Under the pieces are notes generated by a model, which ran no database searches, was not told the DNA's origin, and saw only the letters and a program-made list of their open reading frames with translations. A stretch of DNA of 8,082 nt from NCBI GenBank assembly GCA_030430875.1, contig JAUIKI010000053.1:1-8082 (forward strand), given 5' to 3'. The translations under genes and the position numbers were made by a program. Source of the DNA: Gammaproteobacteria bacterium. GTDB lineage: Bacteria; Pseudomonadota; Gammaproteobacteria; Pseudomonadales; JAUIKI01. Numbering within the stretch: the first letter of the stretch is position 1; the number at the start of each line of letters is the position of its first letter. Below, piece by piece: positions 1 to 6,926 of the stretch.

Positions 1-1
1 C

Positions 2-1537
2 GAAGGAAATAAGTATGATGAGCCTGGAATATTTGCATTAAATAACGCTCCGCCCTATCAAAACGATCTTGACAACATTTGGGGCGATAATAATTTTTAC
101 AATATTAATAATTCGACCACCAGTGCCAATGGCCAGACGTCGGCGGCAGAGGTTTTCTTTGGCCTCACGATGGCAAGTCATATGTATGAAAAAGTGTTTA
201 ATTATAAAGGAATTAAAGGAGATAGCCTTGCTGATGGAATAAGAGCCTATGTGCACTTTGATGCTTCTGATCCTGGCGCTTATTATACTGCTGGAACGGA
301 TAGAATTGTCATTAGTAATGATTCTTATAACTTTAGCTACGCGATGGCTGCTTATGTCGGACATGAATATTTTCATGCGATTGAGGACAGTAGGATAGGC
401 TTCAAATATTCTAATCCTATCAGCGAAGGGTTGGCGGATATTTTTGGATTCTGTGAAAGGGTCTATACAAGTAATTTTATAGACACACAGGCACATGCTA
501 ATAGCCTACCAAAATGGGTTTATTGGAATGATCCTATTTTGCTCTATGGCAAGTTTCTTATTGCGCCAGCAGAAAACAAGTATTACGAATATAATTTTAA
601 ATCAAGTGGTTATTCCCTATTTAAAAAAAATAAGCAGCTGGTAACTTGGGATCCAAGAAAGGAAATGTATGACTATACTCACAAAGCTGGCGGAATTTTG
701 CAGAAAGCATTTTATCATTTAGCCGAAGGCGTCAGCATGACCTGGATCGATGGACAAGAGAATCCACGTTATTCATATTTTCTGCCAGTGTCTGGATCTT
801 TTGATGGGCTGGGACTCGATAAAGCCGCTAAAATATATTTTGGTGCAGTTCGAGGTGAAAATAAGGTGTATTTTAACCGCTATTCCAGAAGTGTTCTTGA
901 TGCAGCAAGCCCTCTTGTGAAATATACAGCTAATGCATATAACAAAAATGATGTGGTATCGACAGAAATGCGTCGAATGCGTGATTCTTTTGCAGCGGTG
1001 AATATCGGTGTGACCCAAGAAAGCCATGAGTTCTATCAAGCAAAGAAAGAGAAGCATCCTAACTTAGCATTTCCCGTTATGAGTGCTGGAACAAGAACTG
1101 ACGGCACACGCTTTGACTTCGAGAAGAAAGTCTTTTATGAATTAACACCCAATAATAACTGGGATACTAAGCTTAAGATTCAATCGTTAGGTGCCAGTGG
1201 CTTTGGTCATAACTGGGTGGGTTATCTTCATAATGATACGGATGTTGATTACTATAAAGTGATCATTCCTGCTGGAAAAACCATTCAAGGCCATCTGATT
1301 TCTCCACGTCACGCCAATTTTGATTTGTTTGTTTACGATGCCAGCAAGACTGAAATTCATAAGTCCACAAAAGCCAAATTATATAAAGACACTTATGCGA
1401 TTGTGAATCCAAACCAGGCTGCCCCGATCACGGTTTATCTGAAAGTGGTCAGAGCGGCAGGAGAGGATTCCTACAGTCAGGGTTTTACTAAGTATGACAT
1501 GAGGCCTTATAACCTCTTTATTGGCGTGCAACAGTAA
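2..1537 (+). CDS. M4 (thermolysin-like) zinc metalloprotease, C-terminal part, 5' truncated by the window edge
   Basis: The frame is open from base 2 with no start, so the N-terminus (normally a signal peptide and inhibitory propeptide) lies outside the window. The ATG at 170 is internal: the codons before it already read like an M4 domain (SANGQTSAAEVFFGLT). The zinc site is HEYFH at 362-376. The third ligand is the Glu of SEGLADIFG (codon 425-427). A catalytic His sits in YTHKAGGILQKAF (codon 680-682), matching thermolysin His231 by context. HExxH and the third ligand are 16 residues apart, a little shorter than in thermolysin. The last ~115 residues (from about 1190) are beta-rich, with NDTDVDYYKV and NFDLFVYD, and resemble a bacterial pre-peptidase C-terminal (PPC) domain, common on secreted proteases. 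The family acts outside the cell, usually exported by Sec and type II secretion. That part is inferred here. The family call is firm; the substrate is unknown. Confidence 0.9.
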   Translation, partial: EGNKYDEPGIFALNNAPPYQNDLDNIWGDNNFYNINNSTTSANGQTSAAEVFFGLTMASHMYEKVFNYKGIKGDSLADGIRAYVHFDASDPGAYYTAGTDRIVISNDSYNFSYAMAAYVGHEYFHAIEDSRIGFKYSNPISEGLADIFGFCERVYTSNFIDTQAHANSLPKWVYWNDPILLYGKFLIAPAENKYYEYNFKSSGYSLFKKNKQLVTWDPRKEMYDYTHKAGGILQKAFYHLAEGVSMTWIDGQENPRYSYFLPVSGSFDGLGLDKAAKIYFGAVRGENKVYFNRYSRSVLDAASPLVKYTANAYNKNDVVSTEMRRMRDSFAAVNIGVTQESHEFYQAKKEKHPNLAFPVMSAGTRTDGTRFDFEKKVFYELTPNNNWDTKLKIQSLGASGFGHNWVGYLHNDTDVDYYKVIIPAGKTIQGHLISPRHANFDLFVYDASKTEIHKSTKAKLYKDTYAIVNPNQAAPITVYLKVVRAAGEDSYSQGFTKYDMRPYNLFIGVQQ

Positions 1538-1550
1538 CTCCTTCACTTTA

Positions 1551-1584
1551 GGTTAGCTACTTGCGATCGACAAAGTAGCTAACC
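1551..1584 (+). terminator. 12-bp perfect hairpin after the protease gene, probable terminator
   Basis: GGTTAGCTACTT (1551-1562) and its exact reverse complement (1573-1584) flank a 10-base loop, starting 13 bases after the protease stop codon. A T-run (TTTTTT, about 1600-1605) follows only after some 15 bases, not directly at the stem. It is therefore either a degenerate intrinsic terminator or an RNA 3'-end stabilising structure. The position favours transcript ending for the protease gene. Confidence 0.55.
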
Positions 1585-1614
1585 CTTGTAGTAGTCAAAT
1601 TTTTTGTAAGCAAA

Positions 1615-1707
1615 TTAAGCCACATTTTCCAATAAAGCTGCTTTTTCTGCTGGGGTGATATCACCCCAGCGTAGAATGCAGTCGTTCTCTCTACCCTCGG
1701 TAGTAAG
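1615..1707 (-). pseudogene. Possible 3' remnant of an unidentified gene
   Basis: On the minus strand a 30-codon frame runs from just after an in-frame TAG (1708-1710) to a TAA at 1615-1617, without an ATG start. Its peptide contains CILRWGDITPAEKAALL followed by ENVA. This has the balanced, charged and amphipathic composition of a real protein C-terminus and is unlike translated AT-rich spacer. I do not recognise the family. It may be the tail of a decayed gene or of a small mobile element. With 30 codons and no homology search, this stays tentative. Confidence 0.25.
1649..1670. repeat. 22-bp perfect palindrome
   Basis: GCTGGGGTGAT is followed immediately by its exact reverse complement, giving a gapless 22-bp palindrome that is much more GC-rich than its surroundings. 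It could be a dyad binding site for a dimeric regulator, the tip of a small mobile palindromic element, or chance symmetry inside old coding sequence, since it lies in the minus-strand relic frame. It is about 240 bases upstream of gcvT, far for a typical operator. Confidence 0.6.
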
Positions 1708-1819
1708 CTACCTGAACTCCAAATAACTGTTTTTTCTTACAATGATCTCAATATGCTCGAAATGCGTATTTATTTCAGATAAACTTCCTTCTCTAAATCT
1801 ATTTGCACCGTTAGCAACA

Positions 1820-1860
1820 AGGCGAGAACAATAGAAAGTGGCTAAAAATCGCCTATTTTT
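1820..1860 (+). promoter_or_regulatory. Terminator-like stem-loop in the gcvT leader (possible attenuator)
   Basis: AGGCGA (1820-1825) pairs exactly with TCGCCT (1849-1854) across a 23-base loop, and TTTTT follows at 1856-1860. Outer CAACA / TTGTTG segments could extend the stem around a bulge. It ends about 50 bases before the gcvT start, where a leader attenuator would be expected. A competing GGC...GCC pairing (1840-1842 with 1851-1853) could disrupt the main stem. The stem is short, so it may be incidental. No known ligand-binding aptamer was recognised upstream. Confidence 0.3.
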
Positions 1861-1909
1861 GTTGAAAACTTCGCAATAAGTGATTTCTTAAACAAATATG
1901 GACACCGTT

Positions 1910-3007
1910 ATGTTAAAACGAACCACGCTTTATGAGAAACACCAGGCATCCGGTGCAAAATTGGTTGATTTCTCTGGTTGGGAAATGCCAATTCACTATG
2001 GCTCTCAATTGGAAGAGCATGATGTTGTGCGCAAAGATGTCGGCATGTTTGATATTTCACACATTACAAGTTTGGATGTTACGGGCAAAGATGCTAGGGT
2101 GTTTTTGCGATATTTGCTTGCCAATGATGTTGAAAAATTAACAAATGTTGGACAAGCGCTTTATACCGGTATGTTGGATGAAACTGGCGGCATTTTAGAT
2201 GATTTAATTGTTTATCGAATGCAAGAAGACAATACTTTTTATCGATTGATTGTCAATTGTGCAACCCGCAGCAAAGATTGTGCCTGGATCAATCAACATA
2301 GCGCTCAATTTGCCGTGCAAATTTCTGAACAGGCAAATGTGAGTATGCTTGCCATCCAAGGTCCGAACGCTCGTGAAAAATTAAGCCAAGTTATGCCAAA
2401 ACTGGCTGAGAAAATTGAAAAATTAGCCTATTTTCATAGTTTTACTGATGGCGATTGGATGATTTGTGCAACTGGTTATACGGGTGAAGATGGTTTTGAA
2501 GTGATTATTCCTGATGCGGAGATTGAAGCTTATTGGGACCACCTGTTAGCCAGCGATGTCAAGCCATGTGGTTTGGGTGCTCGTGATACACTGCGGCTTG
2601 AAGCAGGTATGAATTTGTATGGCACTGATATGGATGAGTCAATTAATCCGTATGAAGCAAATATGGCTTGGACTGTGGCATTGAAGCCAGTTGATCGTAA
2701 TTTTGTTGGACGTAATGCACTTGAGGGCTTAATTGATGCTGATAATCGAAAGTTGGTTGGCATTATCTTGGATGCAAAAGCAATTCTTCGATCACATCAA
2801 CAAGTTTTTCATGATGGGAAGAATGTTGGTGAGATAACCAGTGGTAGTTTCTCGCCTACGTTGCAAAAATCGATTGGCCTTGCTCGTGTGAATTCATTTA
2901 ATGGATCTTGTGAAGTGGAAATTCGAGGTAAACGTTTACCAATAAGTATTGTGAAGCCTCCGTTTGTTCGGAAGGGAAAAATTGTTTATCAATCATTGGA
3001 GATTTGA
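1910..3007 (+). CDS. gcvT: Aminomethyltransferase, T protein of the glycine cleavage system
   Basis: GcvT takes the aminomethyl group carried on lipoyl-GcvH, releases ammonia and transfers the methylene unit to tetrahydrofolate, giving 5,10-methylene-THF in the cytoplasm. The protein has 365 residues, close to the 364 of E. coli GcvT as I recall it. Family motifs run in order: LYEKHQASGAKLVDFSGWEM near the N-terminus, GGILDDLIVY with the catalytic-region Asp pair at residues 97-98, SMLAIQGPNA, GYTGEDGFEV, and CGLGARDTLRLEAGMNLYG (folate-binding region). I chose the ATG at 1910 because GGA at 1900-1902 is a suitably spaced weak ribosome site, and because numbering then matches E. coli (DD at 97-98). 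An in-frame ATG at 1898 would add four residues (MDTV). It is the first gene of the gcv operon, and gcvH follows almost directly. Confidence 0.97.
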   Translation: MLKRTTLYEKHQASGAKLVDFSGWEMPIHYGSQLEEHDVVRKDVGMFDISHITSLDVTGKDARVFLRYLLANDVEKLTNVGQALYTGMLDETGGILDDLIVYRMQEDNTFYRLIVNCATRSKDCAWINQHSAQFAVQISEQANVSMLAIQGPNAREKLSQVMPKLAEKIEKLAYFHSFTDGDWMICATGYTGEDGFEVIIPDAEIEAYWDHLLASDVKPCGLGARDTLRLEAGMNLYGTDMDESINPYEANMAWTVALKPVDRNFVGRNALEGLIDADNRKLVGIILDAKAILRSHQQVFHDGKNVGEITSGSFSPTLQKSIGLARVNSFNGSCEVEIRGKRLPISIVKPPFVRKGKIVYQSLEI

Positions 3008-3009
3008 TT

Positions 3010-3405
3010 ATGGGTATGATTCCAGCAGAATTAAAATATGCAAAAACACATGAGTGGGTGAGAACTGAAGACGATGGAACAGTCACAGTTGGCATTACTG
3101 ATCATGCACAGCATGCATTGGGTGATATTGTCTACGTTGATTTGCCTGAAGTGGGTGATACATTGAAAGCAGGTCAAGAAGCAGGTGTTGTTGAGTCAGT
3201 GAAAGCAGCATCAGATATTTATGCGCCAATTTCTGGCGAAGTTATTGCTGTTAACGATGAGCTTGCTGATAATCCTGAAATGATCAATAACGATCCTTAC
3301 ACAGGTGGTTGGATTTTTAAATTAAAACCATTAGATGTGAACGAATTAGATGATATACAAGATTCAGATGTCTATAAAGAGTGGTGTGAATCTGGCGATC
3401 ACTAA
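3010..3405 (+). CDS. gcvH: Lipoyl carrier H protein of the glycine cleavage system
   Basis: This small lipoyl-domain carrier shuttles the aminomethyl and reduced-lipoyl intermediates between P, T and L proteins. It has 131 residues, typical for the family. The motifs are PAELKYAKTHEWV at the N-terminus, VGITDHAQHALGDIVYVDLP, the lipoylation site ESVKAASDIYAP with the modified Lys at residue 65, and the C-terminal NDPYTGGWIFKLK. The ATG at 3010 has a good ribosome site, GGAG at 2998-3001 inside the end of gcvT, and places the lipoyl Lys at the same number as in E. coli. An in-frame TTG at 3004 (inside the gcvT stop) and an ATG at 3016 are less likely starts. The two-base gap after gcvT implies tight translational coupling. 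A 180-base spacer then separates it from gcvPA. Confidence 0.97.
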   Translation: MGMIPAELKYAKTHEWVRTEDDGTVTVGITDHAQHALGDIVYVDLPEVGDTLKAGQEAGVVESVKAASDIYAPISGEVIAVNDELADNPEMINNDPYTGGWIFKLKPLDVNELDDIQDSDVYKEWCESGDH

Positions 3406-3510
3406 ATCTTATTTTTGAATGGAGAAACAATAAACTATTTTCATTGTTCTTGAATGAATTTGACTTCGTTTTTAACGATATACTTAAAGAATAATTGGAA
3501 ATCCTAAATA

Positions 3511-3558
3511 GGAGCGAGTTGATATTTAACGCTTACTTTCGACCGCTCCATTATTTTT
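3511..3558 (+). terminator. Terminator-like stem-loop between gcvH and gcvPA
   Basis: GGAGCG-A-GTTGA (3511-3522) pairs with TCGACCGCTCC (3539-3549): six perfect pairs, a bulged A, then five pairs with one G-U, closing a 16-base loop. A T-rich tract, TTATTTTT, follows at 3551-3558. This is the form of an intrinsic terminator, yet it lies inside the operon 28 bases before gcvPA. It could lower read-through so that GcvH exceeds the P protein, act as a regulated attenuator, or be an RNA processing or stability element. No convincing separate promoter for gcvPA was seen. Confidence 0.5.
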
Positions 3559-3585
3559 CAACACCAGACTACAATTACGAAAATC

Positions 3586-4944
3586 ATGGCATTTATACCA
3601 CACACGCAACAAGATATCGCAGCGATGTTAGCAACCATTGGAGTTGATAGCATTGATCAATTATTTGATGAAATTCCAGAAGCACTTCGAGCTGGAATAT
3701 TAACGCATGTCCCTGAAGAAATGTCAGAAATGGATGTGCTCAGGCTGATGTCTGACCGAGCAGCAAGCGATGCTAACGTATCAAGCTTTATCGGTGCTGG
3801 AGCCTATGAGCACCATATTCCAAGTGCCGTTTGGGATATTGCTACTCGTGGTGAATTTATGACGGCTTATACGCCGTATCAAGCTGAAGCAAGTCAAGGA
3901 ACGTTGCAGTTAATTTATGAGTTTCAGTCGATGATGACGCAGCTGACAGGGCTGGATGTAGCCAATGCCTCACTTTATGATGGAGCAACTGCTCTTGCTG
4001 AAGCAATTTTGATGGCCGCGCGCTATAACAAACGCTTTGCAGGTAAAAAAGTTTTGTTGCCGCGTAATATTCATCCGCACTATCTGCAAACAGTAAAAAC
4101 TATTGTTGCACATCAAGGCATTGAACTCGCTGAAATTGATTTTTCGGCGACAACAGGCCAAATTGATTTGGCGTGTCTTGCACAATTTAAGCCAGATGAT
4201 GTGTTGGCTGTTGTCATTGCGCAGCCCAATTTTTTTGGTGTGATGGAAGATGTTGATGCAATGACTGATTGGGCAAAATCGCATAATGCTCTGGTGATTG
4301 GTGTTGTAAATCCAACCTCACTTGCGGCGTTGAAACCACCAGGGCAGTGGGGCACTGAAGGAGCTGATATTGCTGTGGGTGAAGGGCAGCCCTTGGGTGT
4401 TCCTGTCGCTTCAGGTGGACCTTATTTTGGATTTATGTGTGCAAAACAAGCTCTAGTTCGGCAAATGCCTGGACGAATTGTTGGACGCACAACAGACCTT
4501 GATGGCAAAGAAGGTTACACGCTGACATTGCAAGCACGTGAACAACATATTCGACGCGGCAAAGCGACTTCAAATATTTGCACAAATCAAGGTCTAACGG
4601 TGACTGCTGCAACCATTTATTTGAGTTTGTTAGGTCTTGAAGGTCTTAAGCGTGTTGCCAATGACTGCGTAGTAAAAACTCATCAGCTAGTGTCGGAGCT
4701 AACCAAACTTCCTGGTGTTGAGTTGTTGTTTAATAGCCCTTATTTTCATGAGTGTGCATTGAGGTTGCCAGTTGATGGTCATGTTATCCAGCAAAAAATG
4801 CAGGAAAAGTGCATTACCCCTGGATTAAATTTACAACCTTACTTTCCTGAGTTTGGAAATGCTCTGCTGTTGTGTGTCACTGAAACAAAAACCGATGCTG
4901 ATTTGTCATGCTATGTTGATGCATTCAAAGCATGTTTGAAATAA
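3586..4944 (+). CDS. gcvPA: Glycine decarboxylase (P protein), N-terminal subunit 1
   Basis: This is one half of the PLP-dependent glycine dehydrogenase (decarboxylating), which decarboxylates glycine and passes the aminomethyl group to lipoyl-GcvH. In the split form, GcvPA and GcvPB assemble as a heterotetramer; E. coli has the halves fused. The 452 residues fit GcvPA. Motifs: FIPHTQQDIAAMLATIGV at the N-terminus, YTPYQAEASQGTLQLIYEFQ, ASLYDGATALAEA, AQPNFFGVMEDV near residue 213, GEGQPLGVP, and REQHIRRGKATSNICTNQGL at about 318-337. It has no PLP-binding lysine of its own, as expected for this half. The start is fixed by the conserved N-terminus. No clear Shine-Dalgarno precedes it, which may mean modest translation or dependence on the upstream RNA structure. 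Confidence 0.97.
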   Translation: MAFIPHTQQDIAAMLATIGVDSIDQLFDEIPEALRAGILTHVPEEMSEMDVLRLMSDRAASDANVSSFIGAGAYEHHIPSAVWDIATRGEFMTAYTPYQAEASQGTLQLIYEFQSMMTQLTGLDVANASLYDGATALAEAILMAARYNKRFAGKKVLLPRNIHPHYLQTVKTIVAHQGIELAEIDFSATTGQIDLACLAQFKPDDVLAVVIAQPNFFGVMEDVDAMTDWAKSHNALVIGVVNPTSLAALKPPGQWGTEGADIAVGEGQPLGVPVASGGPYFGFMCAKQALVRQMPGRIVGRTTDLDGKEGYTLTLQAREQHIRRGKATSNICTNQGLTVTAATIYLSLLGLEGLKRVANDCVVKTHQLVSELTKLPGVELLFNSPYFHECALRLPVDGHVIQQKMQEKCITPGLNLQPYFPEFGNALLLCVTETKTDADLSCYVDAFKACLK

Positions 4945-4989
4945 TTATTCATAACTTACCAACAATATTTTAAAGATCAGGATACAGCT

Positions 4990-6462
4990 ATGACCATATT
5001 TGATATTTCAACCACAGGACGTAGAGCCACAGCTCAAGCACCTTTGAACATTGCAAATGTGGATGATTTAATTCCAAAAGCATTGCAGCGATCACAAGAG
5101 ACAATTTTGCCCGAAGTGTCTGAGCTGGAAGTCGTTCGGCATTATACAAGGCTGTCACAAAAAAATTTTTCAATCGACACCCATTTTTATCCGTTGGGTT
5201 CTTGCACCATGAAATATAATCCACGTGGTGCGCATCATGCTGCCAGCATGCCAGGATTTAAACAACGCCATCCATTAGCTCCTTTAGTCTATAGCCAAGG
5301 CTATTTGAGTTGTATTTACGAATTACAAGAATTTATCAAAGATGTCACTGGTATGAAAGGTGTGTCATTGACGCCTATGGCTGGTGCTCAAGGAGAATTT
5401 GCAGGTGTTGCAATGATTAAAGCCTATCATCTCAGTCGAGGTGATTTTGTGCGTGATGAGATTATTGTGCCATCTGCAGCACATGGTACTAATCCAGCCA
5501 CTGCTGTGATGTGTGGCTTCAAAGTAAAAGAAATCCCAGTTAAATCCGATGGTGATGTTGATTTAGAGGCACTTAAACAAGTAGTCACTGAGCGCACGGC
5601 AGGAATCATGCTGACTAACCCATCAACCTGTGGAGTCTTTGAGCGAGATATTGAAACAATATCAAAGATGATTCATAAAGCAGGTGGATTGTTATATTAC
5701 GATGGAGCAAATCTCAACGCAATTTTAGGACGCGTCAAACCAGGTGATATGGGTTTTGATGTGATGCATTTAAATTTACACAAAACGTTTGCTACTCCGC
5801 ATGGTGGTGGTGGACCAGGTTCTGGACCAGTGGCTGTTGGAGAACGATTACTACCATTTTTACCAACTCCGATTGTTGGTAAGCAACATCAGTCTGAAAA
5901 AGTAACGTATTACTGGTTGACTGAAAAAGATATTCCTCAGTCAATTGGTCGACTGTCTGCTTTTATGGGGAACGCAGGTATTTTATTACGAGCATATGCC
6001 TATTCACTCCTCCTTGGTCGTGATGGCATGCACGAAGTAGCGGAATTTTCGACATTAAATGCAAATTATTTATTAAAACGTTTGGAACAAGCAGGATTTA
6101 AAATTGCGTATCCAACTCGACGAGCAAGCCACGAATTTTTAATTAGCTTTAGTCGCGAAGCAAAAGAATATAAAGTGAGTGCAATGGATGTTGCAAAGCG
6201 TTTACTTGATTATGGGTTTCATGCGCCGACAACTTATTTTCCATTATTAGTGCCAGAGTGTTTTTTGATTGAACCAACCGAAACAGAATCAAAAGAAATT
6301 ATTGATGCGTTTGTTGAAGCCATGATTAACATCCTTGATGAGATTAAAAGCAATGCAGATATAGTGAAGAAAGCGCCGCATTCTCTTCCTGTTAAGCGTT
6401 TGGATGATGTGAAGGCTGTGAAAGAGTTGGATGTGCGTTGGGAGTCAGGGAAAAATTCATGA
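4990..6462 (+). CDS. gcvPB: Glycine decarboxylase (P protein), C-terminal PLP-binding subunit 2
   Basis: This is the PLP-carrying half of glycine dehydrogenase (decarboxylating). Its 490 residues are typical of GcvPB. Signature stretches are HFYPLGSCTMKYNPR near residue 70, LSPMAGAQGE-type sequence read here as LTPMAGAQGEFAG, PSAAHGTNPATA, NPSTCGVFE, and HLNLHKTFATPHGGGGPG, where Lys265 (codon 5782-5784) is the Schiff-base lysine. The ATG at 4990 follows AGGA (4979-4982) at seven bases, a good ribosome site. It lies 45 bases downstream of gcvPA and overlaps the next gene by four bases. All expected motifs are intact, so the split P protein looks functional. The L protein (lpd) must be supplied from elsewhere in the genome. 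Confidence 0.97.
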   Translation: MTIFDISTTGRRATAQAPLNIANVDDLIPKALQRSQETILPEVSELEVVRHYTRLSQKNFSIDTHFYPLGSCTMKYNPRGAHHAASMPGFKQRHPLAPLVYSQGYLSCIYELQEFIKDVTGMKGVSLTPMAGAQGEFAGVAMIKAYHLSRGDFVRDEIIVPSAAHGTNPATAVMCGFKVKEIPVKSDGDVDLEALKQVVTERTAGIMLTNPSTCGVFERDIETISKMIHKAGGLLYYDGANLNAILGRVKPGDMGFDVMHLNLHKTFATPHGGGGPGSGPVAVGERLLPFLPTPIVGKQHQSEKVTYYWLTEKDIPQSIGRLSAFMGNAGILLRAYAYSLLLGRDGMHEVAEFSTLNANYLLKRLEQAGFKIAYPTRRASHEFLISFSREAKEYKVSAMDVAKRLLDYGFHAPTTYFPLLVPECFLIEPTETESKEIIDAFVEAMINILDEIKSNADIVKKAPHSLPVKRLDDVKAVKELDVRWESGKNS

Positions 6463-6926
6463 ACTATTGGCTTTTGAAATCTGAACCTTCTACGTTTGGC
6501 ATTGATGATTTAAAAGCGCGTCCTAAAAAAACCGAACCATGGGATGGGGTGAGAAATTATCAAGCACGTAATATGCTGCGAGATGAAATAAAAAAAGGAG
6601 ATTTAGCCTTTTTTTATCACTCTAACTGCAAGCCGCCTGGAATTGTTGGGGTAGTGGAGGTTGTAAAATCAGGCTACCCTGACCACACTGCTTTTGATCC
6701 TGATTCAGCATATTTTGATGCGAAAAGCCAACCTCAAAACCCGCGCTGGTTTATGGTTGATGTGAAGTTCGTTAAGAAATTTCCTGAAATTATTTCATTG
6801 GATATATTGAAGAAACAGCCTGAATTAGAAGGGTTTCCTCTATTGCGAAAAGGAAATCGTCTATCAGTGATGCCAGTTGCCGCTGAGCATTGGAACTTTG
6901 TGCAAGGCTTAGTAAAAAAAGACTAA
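6459..6926 (+). CDS. EVE-domain protein (Thy28/YTH-like modified-base-binding fold)
   Basis: This 155-residue protein consists almost entirely of one EVE domain, the PUA-like relative of eukaryotic YTH domains that also occurs in thymocyte nuclear protein 1. Family hallmarks are YWLLKSEPSTFGIDDL at residues 3-18, WDGVRNYQARNMLRD (28-42), KKGDLAFFYHS (45-55), GIVGVVEVV (61-69), PRWFMVDVKFV (95-105) and the closing PLLRKGNRLSVMPV. EVE domains are thought to bind modified bases in DNA or RNA through an aromatic cage, but the cellular job of stand-alone bacterial members is unsettled. The ATG at 6459 overlaps the gcvPB stop (ATGA) and has AGGG at 6447-6450 as ribosome site. An in-frame TTG at 6438 is an unlikely alternative. 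The overlap implies coupled translation with the gcv operon. Confidence 0.9.
   Translation: MNYWLLKSEPSTFGIDDLKARPKKTEPWDGVRNYQARNMLRDEIKKGDLAFFYHSNCKPPGIVGVVEVVKSGYPDHTAFDPDSAYFDAKSQPQNPRWFMVDVKFVKKFPEIISLDILKKQPELEGFPLLRKGNRLSVMPVAAEHWNFVQGLVKKD

Larger units (their letters stand above)
1538..1897. other. Intergenic region between the protease gene and gcvT
   Basis: These 360 bases have no credible full-length gene. From left to right they hold the 12-bp hairpin after the protease gene, a T-rich stretch, a short relic frame on the minus strand carrying a 22-bp palindrome, a small hairpin (CTACC-ctc-GGTAG, 1691-1703), an AT-rich stretch where the gcv promoter should lie, and a hairpin with a T-run at 1820-1860. 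No convincing sigma-70 promoter stands out. The best candidate, TTGCAC (1803-1808) with AACAAT (1827-1832) at 18-base spacing, is weak. The two conserved cores of a glycine riboswitch were looked for and not seen. Confidence 0.7.

Noticed and set aside
38..496. Minus-strand frame of about 150 codons opposite the M4 protease
   Set aside because: It covers the region coding for the zinc-binding HEYFH site on the plus strand; its own peptide has no coherent motif.
1538..1897. Glycine riboswitch upstream of gcvT
   Set aside because: The conserved purine-rich cores and tandem aptamer layout expected of that class could not be found in this spacer, nor in the gcvH-gcvPA spacer.
2530..3095. Minus-strand open frames across the end of gcvT and start of gcvH
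   Set aside because: They overlap two confidently identified genes on the other strand and have no family features or ribosome sites of note.
3426..3448. Small inverted repeat AACAAT/ATTGTT just after gcvH
   Set aside because: Six A/T-rich pairs around an 11-base loop with no adjacent T-run are expected by chance in AT-rich spacer.
3460..3484. Internal promoter for gcvPA (TTGACT with TATACT)
   Set aside because: Both hexamers look acceptable but are only 13 bases apart, too close for a normal sigma-70 promoter, and no better pair was found.
3970..4355. Two overlapping minus-strand open frames within gcvPA
   Set aside because: They lie wholly inside a well-supported gcvPA, show no recognisable motifs and read like antisense translation of coding sequence.
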